Source: a virus. Taken from it: a stretch of DNA of 60,364 nucleotides. A program made the translations under genes and the position numbers. The stretch lies in IMG/VR virus record IMGVR_UViG_3300043468_000417, positions 1 to 60,364 of that record; one strand, written 5' to 3'. Of this stretch, positions 1 through 4,290 are shown piece by piece (positions within the stretch are counted from its first letter, which is position 1; the number at the start of each line of letters is the position of its first letter). The notes beneath the pieces are model-generated. The model searched no databases. It saw only the letters and a list, made by a program, of their open reading frames with translations, and was not told the DNA's origin.

Positions 1-1
1 A

Positions 2-85
2 ATGTTAGTTTCAACAAATGAAATTACATCTTACATAATGAGATTCTATAATGGTCATTATGGATTACTAGATAATTTATTCTAG
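2..85 (+). CDS. 3' end of a gene entering from upstream (or a 27-aa mini-ORF)
   Basis: An open frame runs from the left edge to a TAG at 83-85. It has an ATG at base 2, but with no upstream sequence one cannot tell whether this is the true start or an internal methionine. The 27 residues (MLVSTNEITSYIMRFYNGHY...) show no recognisable domain. The stop codon lies inside the palindrome CTAGTTGACTAG, and the -35 box of the next promoter begins at the following base. Confidence 0.4.
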   Translation: MLVSTNEITSYIMRFYNGHYGLLDNLF

Positions 86-114
86 TTGACTAGAATATTA
101 TAATAGTATACAAT
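86..114 (+). promoter_or_regulatory. Sigma70-like promoter for a leaderless small gene
   Basis: TTGACT (86-91), a 17-base spacer and TACAAT (109-114) match the bacterial housekeeping promoter at 5/6 bases in each box. The predicted transcription start is about 121-122, which is the ATG of the next gene, so the transcript would have essentially no 5' leader. The -35 box is embedded in the palindrome CTAGTTGACTAG (82-93), so a dimeric regulator bound there could block the promoter. Confidence 0.7.
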
Positions 115-121
115 AGATACA

Positions 122-229
122 ATGGCTTCTCATAGAATTGTTATTTGTGATAAATGTAGGCGGGAAATAGAAGTAAGATCTGGATTTGCCCATATGACAC
201 TATTCAATCACCAAAAAACATGCAAGTAA
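122..229 (+). CDS. 35-aa putative zinc-binding mini-protein
   Basis: This short gene follows a near-consensus promoter and probably starts leaderless at its ATG. The 35 residues contain C9-x2-C12 (ICDKC), H30 (FNHQ) and C34 (TCK), with another His at 24, which would allow a single C2HC/C2H2-type zinc site. Many phages encode such tiny zinc-finger proteins near the genome ends, and their roles are mostly unknown; some bind DNA or host proteins. Support is the promoter geometry and the ordered Cys/His residues, not family recognition. Confidence 0.55.
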   Translation: MASHRIVICDKCRREIEVRSGFAHMTLFNHQKTCK

Positions 230-284
230 TGATATACTGGATATAGAAAAAATATTTTATTAACATTTTGTTAATTATAAAATA

Positions 285-296
285 CTAGTCGACTAG
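285..296. promoter_or_regulatory. Perfect 12-bp palindrome CTAGTCGACTAG, possible operator
   Basis: A perfect palindrome lies 7 bases upstream of the ATG at 304. A version differing by one base (CTAGTTGACTAG) lies at 82-93, 28 bases upstream of the preceding small gene, and an inverted half (CTAGTCAA) occurs at 3198-3205 upstream of the glycosyltransferase gene. Repetition in promoter regions suggests binding by a dimeric regulator. The base composition is ordinary for this genome, so chance is not excluded. Confidence 0.4.
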
Positions 297-303
297 GATA
301 TAT

Positions 304-510
304 ATGGCAGAGAATGAGAACACATCTTGTTTTACATACAAGGTTGAAATGATTATTCAAATATTAGCAGCAGATCAAGAAACAGCTCGTATGCAACTTG
401 ATGATAAGGGTGGATATGTAACATCACGAAAAGTTACATTCATGGATTCAGTACAAGTATATAAAGGCAATAAGTTAACTAAAAAAGATAAAGAAGCTTT
501 ACCTGATTAA
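304..510 (+). CDS. Hypothetical 68-aa protein
   Basis: A small soluble protein (MAENENTSCFTYKVEMIIQI...), mixed alpha/beta in appearance, with a basic/acidic tail (TKKDKEALPD). No family is recognised. The central part (VEMIIQILAADQETARMQLD) reads like a beta strand followed by a helix. No Shine-Dalgarno sequence is visible; an AT-rich stretch with the CTAGTCGACTAG palindrome lies directly upstream, so the mRNA may be leaderless like that of its neighbours. It sits among small genes of the kind often expressed early, but that timing is an inference. Confidence 0.6.
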   Translation: MAENENTSCFTYKVEMIIQILAADQETARMQLDDKGGYVTSRKVTFMDSVQVYKGNKLTKKDKEALPD

Positions 511-594
511 TTAAAATTTAAAAAAGCGGGGACACTAAGAAATTCTCTTGCTATAATTAAGCTATATGAGACACTCTTATAGGTATTACCTAGG

Positions 595-879
595 ATGAAG
601 TCCGAAAAGCTCTCTATAGCCAAACAGAAGGCTCATTTGGCATCATATATCAGAGACCTTAAAGAAAAATCTCCTTGTAGAGACTGTGGGAAGTTTTATC
701 CATACTATGTCATGGATTTTGACCACGTCCGTGGCAAGAAGCATGCAAATGTAATGGAACTTATTCCCACATTGTCTAAGAAGAAGATAGATGAAGAAAT
801 AGCCAAATGTGAGATAGTATGTTCTAATTGTCATCGTATTAGGACTCATATGAGACGTATAGCTAAAAAGGGTAAATAA
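595..879 (+). CDS. HNH endonuclease-like zinc protein
   Basis: The 94-aa protein has the HNH core: C28-x2-C31 (CRDCG), DFDHV with D43-H44 as the catalytic pair, and C76-x2-C79 followed by H80 and H85 (CSNCHRIRTH). The four cysteines would bind the structural zinc and the histidines the catalytic metal. Free-standing HNH proteins in phages act as homing endonucleases, packaging nucleases or nicking enzymes. There is no terminase next to it, so a packaging role is not supported here. The length fits a minimal HNH domain without an added DNA-binding domain. A possible promoter (GGGACA at 529-534, TATAAT at 552-557, 17-base spacer) lies upstream. Confidence 0.75.
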   Translation: MKSEKLSIAKQKAHLASYIRDLKEKSPCRDCGKFYPYYVMDFDHVRGKKHANVMELIPTLSKKKIDEEIAKCEIVCSNCHRIRTHMRRIAKKGK

Positions 880-897
880 TATGTCTTCTCTTCCCGC

Positions 898-934
898 CGC
901 ACTTTTTTCGGGCGCACTTTTCAAATCGCACTTT
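898..934 (+). repeat. Three direct repeats CGCACTTT upstream of a promoter
   Basis: CGCACTTT occurs at 898-905, 913-920 and 927-934, with start-to-start spacings of 15 and 14 bases; the first two share one more T. The array ends 6 bases before the TATACT -10 box of the glycosyltransferase gene. Ordered direct repeats covering the -50 to -15 region look like binding sites for a regulator or activator. They could also be remains of a slippage expansion. Confidence 0.55.
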
Positions 935-940
935 ATTTAG

Positions 941-946
941 TATACT
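941..946 (+). promoter_or_regulatory. -10 box of a leaderless promoter
   Basis: TATACT lies 6 bases before the ATG at 953, which puts the predicted transcription start at the start codon. No Shine-Dalgarno sequence precedes the ATG. There is no good -35 box, and the three CGCACTTT repeats occupy that place, so the promoter may need an activator. Confidence 0.5.
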
Positions 947-952
947 AGAATT

Positions 953-1612
953 ATGGATAAACCACACTATAACGTAATCATCGCCACCCCAGGAATGGAT
1001 ATGGACGGCGGGTACGTTAGATCGCTCACAGAGACTATCGCTGAGTTAAACAAGCGTAACATCAGTAATATATGGATAGGAGATCATTTTTCCATAGTAA
1101 ATCTAGCTAGAGAGTTTACCTTAGATGCGGGATACCTACTAGATAAAGACGAAATAGATTATTCAGCAAAGGGACCTATAAGAGATACTGTTACTTATGA
1201 TAAAATTTTTCTTATAGATTCCGACATATCTTGGACAACTGATCAGTTTTTAAAACTATACTATTCAGAAAAAGATATTGTTTCTGGTCTTTATATGACG
1301 GTTACTGGCCAACCAACGGTATATCCAAAGGATAAAGAATCTTTTGCAAAAAAGAACCTTGCGGTAGACGATGAGATCATTGAAGTCACTGGATTTGGAT
1401 TAGGTTTTGTTTGCGTTAAAAGTGGAGTATTTGAAAGTCTTGAAAGACCATGGTTTCAGTTTCTTTATACTGATAGATATTCCCCAACTCCAAAAACATT
1501 TATGATAGGAGAGGATATTTCATGGTGTATGCGTGTTTCAGAATTAGGATACATATTATATTCTGATTTAGGGGTTAAGGTTAAACACTGTAAAAAAATT
1601 TTTTTAGGATAG
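953..1612 (+). CDS. GT-A fold glycosyltransferase-like protein
   Basis: The 219-aa protein begins with a nucleotide-sugar type Rossmann segment (YNVIIATPGMDMDGGYV) and carries a DSD metal-binding motif at 89-91 (FLIDSDISW). Downstream, GED at 186-188 followed by W191 (MIGEDISWCMR) corresponds to the acceptor/catalytic region of GT2/GT-A enzymes, and H212 near the C-terminus could be the last metal ligand. Such phage enzymes transfer sugars to phage DNA, virion proteins or host surface glycans; the substrate cannot be told here. A second glycosyltransferase of a different fold lies at 3220, so a modification pathway is plausible. The gene ends 6 bases before the first tRNA. Confidence 0.7.
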   Translation: MDKPHYNVIIATPGMDMDGGYVRSLTETIAELNKRNISNIWIGDHFSIVNLAREFTLDAGYLLDKDEIDYSAKGPIRDTVTYDKIFLIDSDISWTTDQFLKLYYSEKDIVSGLYMTVTGQPTVYPKDKESFAKKNLAVDDEIIEVTGFGLGFVCVKSGVFESLERPWFQFLYTDRYSPTPKTFMIGEDISWCMRVSELGYILYSDLGVKVKHCKKIFLG

Positions 1613-1617
1613 TTTTT

Positions 1618-1690
1618 TGGACCATAGCTCAGTTGGCAGAGCGTAGAGCTGTTAACTCTAATGTCCCAGGTTCGAGCCCTGGTGGTCCAG
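1618..1690 (+). tRNA. tRNA-Asn (GTT)
   Basis: A complete cloverleaf can be drawn: acceptor TGGACCA/TGGTCCA, D-stem GCTC/GAGC, anticodon stem TAGAG/CTCTA with loop CTGTTAA (anticodon GTT), T-stem CCAGG/CCTGG with TTCGAGC loop, and discriminator G as usual for bacterial Asn tRNA. The 3' CCA is not encoded. Confidence 0.93.
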
Positions 1691-1694
1691 CTTA

Positions 1695-1768
1695 GCACCA
1701 GTAGCCAAGTTGGTTAAGGCCCCGAACTCATAATTCGGCTATCGTAGGTTCAAGTCCTGCCTGGTGTA
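1695..1768 (+). tRNA. tRNA-Met (CAT), or possibly tRNA-Ile2
   Basis: Acceptor GCACCAG/CTGGTGT, D-stem GCC/GGC, anticodon stem CCGAA/TTCGG with loop CTCATAA (anticodon CAT), T-stem GTAGG/CCTGC, discriminator A. It lacks the three G-C pairs of initiator tRNAs, so it is elongator-like. If C34 is modified to lysidine it would read ATA as isoleucine; ATA codons are common in these genes. Confidence 0.9.
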
Positions 1769-1772
1769 CTTA

Positions 1773-1843
1773 GCGACTATTGCATAGTGGTAGTGCGTAA
1801 CCTTGCCAAGGTTAATGTGCGAGTTCGATTCTCGCTAGTCGCT
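1773..1843 (+). tRNA. tRNA-Gly (GCC)
   Basis: Acceptor GCGACTA/TAGTCGC, anticodon stem AACCT/AGGTT with loop TGCCA closed as TTGCCAA (anticodon GCC), T-stem GCGAG/CTCGC with TTCGATT loop, discriminator T. It reads GGC and GGT. The window encodes six glycine-rich fibre proteins, so extra Gly-tRNA could matter. CCA is not encoded. Confidence 0.92.
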
Positions 1844-1847
1844 CCAA

Positions 1848-1920
1848 ACCTCTGTAGTTCAGTGGAGAGAACAATGGACTTCTAAGCCATGTGTCGCAAG
1901 TTCGATTCTTGCCAGGGGTA
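1848..1920 (+). tRNA. tRNA-Arg (TCT)
   Basis: Acceptor ACCTCTG/CAGGGGT with one T-G pair, anticodon loop CTTCTAA (anticodon TCT, reading AGA/AGG), T-stem GCAAG/CTTGC, discriminator A. The anticodon stem ATGGA/GCCAT has an A-G mismatch next to the loop, which is unusual but not disabling. AGA is the prevalent arginine codon in much of this window. Confidence 0.88.
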
Positions 1921-1929
1921 CAAAAAGAA

Positions 1930-1965
1930 AAAATCCCATTCAGAGGCGGATCCGAATGGGTTTTC
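1930..1965. terminator. Bidirectional intrinsic terminator
   Basis: CCCATTC (1935-1941) pairs with GAATGGG (1954-1960). TTTT follows on the plus strand and A-rich sequence precedes it, so it has a T tract in both directions. It would end the plus-strand tRNA transcript and the converging minus-strand lysis operon. Confidence 0.75.
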
Positions 1966-2042
1966 CTAGTGTATTGCTACACATTATACTGGGAGCTTAA
2001 TCTGTGGGATGCTACAACCAGTACATAATTATTATAAAATAA

Positions 2043-2291
2043 CTATTGTTCTAAGTCAATAGTGTCTTGCACAAAGTTTATATCAGTATTTGGTGTGTCT
2101 GGAACAAATGAGGGTGTAGGACCAAGCAGGTATCCTTGATTATGATATTCGACCATTTTGGAAGTATCTTCTGACCCCACTAATTTATTTGATATTAGGG
2201 TAAGTAGGTCATAAATTCTATGTAGCATAATGTAGTTGACCATTGGTAGATTATCTTCTAAATTCTGAGGTTGTTCTTTATTTTCCGTCAT
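2043..2291 (-). CDS. Hypothetical 82-aa protein of the lysis operon
   Basis: Last gene of the minus-strand operon. The protein (MTENKEQPQNLEDNLPMVNY...) is acidic and has a helical central segment (MLHRIYDLLTLISNKLVG) that may form a short coiled coil or amphipathic helix, followed by a Pro/Thr-rich tail. It has no clear membrane span and no recognised family. Its ATG lies inside the 3' end of the preceding 44-aa gene (14-base overlap), suggesting translational coupling. It ends before the bidirectional terminator. A lysis-related role is suggested only by position. Confidence 0.6.
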   Translation of the reverse strand: MTENKEQPQNLEDNLPMVNYIMLHRIYDLLTLISNKLVGSEDTSKMVEYHNQGYLLGPTPSFVPDTPNTDINFVQDTIDLEQ

Positions 2292-2412
2292 TTGGTCTAC
2301 CTAGATCTTCCCAAAACTTTTCCCGCCCCATGGCGTCAGTCTCTTTAATAGTGCCTCCGTCAGTTAGAATCGACGGCTGATTTAAGTTTTCCATAGTATT
2401 CCAATCCAACAT
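2278..2412 (-). CDS. Small overlapping ORF, 44 aa (38 aa from the internal ATG)
   Basis: On the minus strand an ATG at 2412 opens a frame of 44 codons, with a second ATG at 2394 giving 38 residues (MENLNQPSILTDGGTIKETD...). It fills the gap between the zinc-ribbon gene and the 82-aa gene, overlapping the first by 53 bases (35 from the second ATG) and the second by 14. The composition is protein-like and acidic, and the overlap with the downstream ATG resembles the coupled overlaps elsewhere in the window. No family is recognised. Confidence 0.45.
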   Translation of the reverse strand: MLDWNTMENLNQPSILTDGGTIKETDAMGREKFWEDLGRPNDGK

Positions 2413-2566
2413 CTTTTTTAAAGCTACAAGATAGGCAGTATAGATATATTATACCTTCGTTTGTTTCGTTGCACATTAAAGGGCCCTGATCCATAGGACA
2501 TTCAAGTCTAGGAACAAGGCCCTTCTCTGCTAGGAGCAGGTATTTAGACACATACTGTATCTTCAT
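2360..2566 (-). CDS. 68-aa zinc-ribbon-like protein
   Basis: The protein has C23 (ECPMDQGPLMC: C23 and C32) and a second pair C44-x2-C47 (YCLSCSF), a pattern close to a small zinc ribbon with an expanded first knuckle. The N-terminus (MKIQYVSKYLLLAEKG) is basic/hydrophobic but not a convincing membrane span. It lies between the lysozyme-like gene (12 bases upstream) and the overlapping small ORF, so it is co-transcribed with them. Similar zinc ribbons occur across phage genomes without known function. Confidence 0.65.
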   Translation of the reverse strand: MKIQYVSKYLLLAEKGLVPRLECPMDQGPLMCNETNEGIIYLYCLSCSFKKDVGLEYYGKLKSAVDSN

Positions 2567-2578
2567 ATACCTACCCTT

Positions 2579-3133
2579 CTAATTTTTGAATTCTATTAGG
2601 AATTCTTTATATCTTTCCCCATTTAGGGAAGACCATGATGACCAATCGGTTCCGCCCTTAGTCATATAATACGTTATCTCTGCATTTATTACTGGATCAA
2701 ATAATGTGATATTTGATTTTAATTCAAATTTTTCTTTACGATCTACGCCGAGGTTACCCAACATATTGATCTGAAAAATTCCATAGGAACTGTCTCCAGT
2801 TTTCCTGTTACCATTGTAAGCCATAGGCCTTGCATTGGATTCTGACTTAGCAATAGCCCAAGCCTGTTTAAGGGCTTTTCCTTCAAAGCCAACAGCTGAT
2901 AGAAGTTCTTTTAGTTCTCCGTCTGTTAGCGTCTCAGAAGGCTTGTACACAGTAGTGCTGTACTTCTCTAAGGTTTCTTTCTTTAGTTGTACTGTAGATT
3001 TCACAGGTGTTTCCACCTGCAATGCTTGAGTTATTGTTGGCCCAGGCTGGACAGTAAATAAGAATAATGTTATCATTCCTATATAAGACCAGTTATGAGC
3101 AACATCACTCAACCGTTGTTTTATATTCTCCAT
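2579..3133 (-). CDS. Membrane-anchored lysozyme/transglycosylase-like protein
   Basis: The C-terminal half has the lysozyme-like (SLT) signature: a catalytic Glu in AIAKSESNARP (E98 from this start), followed by SSYGIFQINM, which matches the GLxQI segment of goose-type and SLT folds. The enzyme would cleave the glycan backbone of peptidoglycan. The N-terminus holds a hydrophobic segment (YIGMITLFLFTVQPG) that could be a signal anchor, so the enzyme may be exported or tethered. Start choice: an ATG at 3139 is also in frame, but GGAGGA at 3146-3141 is only 1 base from it and 7 bases from the ATG at 3133, so 3133 is preferred (184 aa). It is the first gene of the minus-strand operon and probably the endolysin or a virion-associated lysin. 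Confidence 0.75.
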   Translation of the reverse strand: MENIKQRLSDVAHNWSYIGMITLFLFTVQPGPTITQALQVETPVKSTVQLKKETLEKYSTTVYKPSETLTDGELKELLSAVGFEGKALKQAWAIAKSESNARPMAYNGNRKTGDSSYGIFQINMLGNLGVDRKEKFELKSNITLFDPVINAEITYYMTKGGTDWSSWSSLNGERYKEFLIEFKN

Positions 3134-3163
3134 TGGCATTTCCTCCTTTAGAGATAACGAACT

Positions 3164-3196
3164 ATAATAGTAGCATTACTTGACAGTAGGTGTCAA
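3164..3196. promoter_or_regulatory. Divergent promoter region with palindromic operator
   Basis: TTGACA (3180-3185) and TGTCAA (3191-3196) form a perfect inverted repeat separated by 5 bases, so each strand has a consensus -35 hexamer. On the minus strand TTGACA (3196-3191), an 18-base spacer and TACTAT (3172-3167) make a good promoter for the lysis operon. The plus-strand TTGACA has no good -10 at the right distance, so it may serve as part of an operator instead. The start of the plus-strand glycosyltransferase gene at 3220 is close by. Confidence 0.6.
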
Positions 3197-3219
3197 GCTA
3201 GTCAACCAGAAAGATTAAA

Positions 3220-4203
3220 ATGGAAATATCATATTCTACGCCTAGATCCAACTTGACAACCAAGAATGGTTACGGTCACGCTGGATTTAAAGTAGCAGAA
3301 TGTCTAACTAAAATGGGTCATAGATTAACTTATCAGAACCCTAAAGCTAAATTACAAATTAATTTTTCACAACCTACAAATTATAAATTACATAGAAATC
3401 AATATCAGATTGGTTATACTCCATGGGAATCAACAGTTATTCCAGAATCTTGGAGAGAAAGAATAGATTCTTGTGACGAGTTTTGGACAACATCTCAATG
3501 GTGTAAAGATGTATATGAGAATAATGGATTTAAGGTATCTAATGTTTTCCCGCATGGCATAGATCCAATGTGGTCACCTAAAAAGCGAGAGTATACAAAT
3601 GTTGTAAAGTTCTTACATGTTGGCGAACCAGCAGAAAGAAAAGGCGGACAAGATACAGTAAACGCATTTATAAAAGCGTTTGGTAATAATCCTAATTATA
3701 CATTAACAATAAAGGCTCATAAGTCTAGCGTTCTAAGGGTATACGATAGAGAGGGAAGCATTCTTGGACTTCCCCACGAAATGTATAGTAATATTAAATT
3801 AGATGAAAGAGAATTAGAAGATAACGAGTTGGTAGACATGTATCATCAACATGATGTTATGATCTATCCTACTTATGGAGAAGGATTCGGATTCATTCCA
3901 TTTCAAGCACTTGCAACAGGCATGCCAGTTATATCAACATACGAATGGGCAGACTATAAAAAGTATCTAGGTCCTCTAAAGTTAAACTCTACACTTATAG
4001 ATTCTCCTTGGAATGTGATGCATCCTGGAAAAGTTTACAAGCCAGATAGCAATCATTTAGTTAATTTGATAGAAGATGCTGCAGCTAATTTTAAAGCATA
4101 CTCTGGATATTATTATGCTCAGTCAACTGAAATACATAAAGAATATAATTGGGATCAGTTGACTAATAAAGCTTTTGAAGAAGTATTTAAAAAAATATCA
4201 TAA
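3220..4203 (+). CDS. GT-B (GT4-like) glycosyltransferase
   Basis: The 327-aa protein has the two-domain GT-B layout. An N-terminal acceptor domain begins with a glycine-rich loop (TTKNGYGHAGFKVAE), the linker carries FPHGIDP, and the donor domain has FLHVGEPAERKGG with R140/K141 for phosphate binding. The donor motif YPTYGEGFGFIPFQALA starts at E221; the usual E-x7-E becomes E221-x7-Q229, which may alter ribose contacts. The length is slightly below typical GT4 enzymes (350-400 aa). It faces away from the lysis operon across a palindromic promoter region and is followed by the reductase gene. The substrate is unknown; modification of phage DNA or virion glycans is plausible. Confidence 0.8.
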   Translation: MEISYSTPRSNLTTKNGYGHAGFKVAECLTKMGHRLTYQNPKAKLQINFSQPTNYKLHRNQYQIGYTPWESTVIPESWRERIDSCDEFWTTSQWCKDVYENNGFKVSNVFPHGIDPMWSPKKREYTNVVKFLHVGEPAERKGGQDTVNAFIKAFGNNPNYTLTIKAHKSSVLRVYDREGSILGLPHEMYSNIKLDERELEDNELVDMYHQHDVMIYPTYGEGFGFIPFQALATGMPVISTYEWADYKKYLGPLKLNSTLIDSPWNVMHPGKVYKPDSNHLVNLIEDAAANFKAYSGYYYAQSTEIHKEYNWDQLTNKAFEEVFKKIS

Positions 4204-4227
4204 CCCCTTCCCCTTTGGATTAAAGTT

Positions 4228-4236
4228 TGGTAGAAT
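4228..4236 (+). promoter_or_regulatory. Extended -10 promoter element for the reductase gene
   Basis: TGGTAGAAT is an extended -10 (TG-N-TAGAAT) 54 bases before the ATG at 4291. It matches the TGGTANAAT pattern found before other modules at 17097, 21928, 30003 and 49566. No convincing -35 is seen. A small hairpin, CCGC-AAG-GCGG (4260-4270), directly precedes the ribosome binding site. Confidence 0.45.
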
Positions 4237-4290
4237 TGGACTTCAACTAAAATTATAAACCGCAAGGCGGAGAAAAGGTGTTATTTAAAA

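Noticed and set aside
881-940. Micro-ORF of 19 codons across the CGCACTTT repeats
   Set aside because: It lacks a ribosome binding site and its frame follows the regulatory repeats; it is better explained as part of the promoter region.
4204-4290. Cobalamin riboswitch before the B12-dependent reductase
   Set aside because: The 87-base gap is too short for a cobalamin riboswitch of about 200 bases, and no B12-box was seen; only a small hairpin is present.
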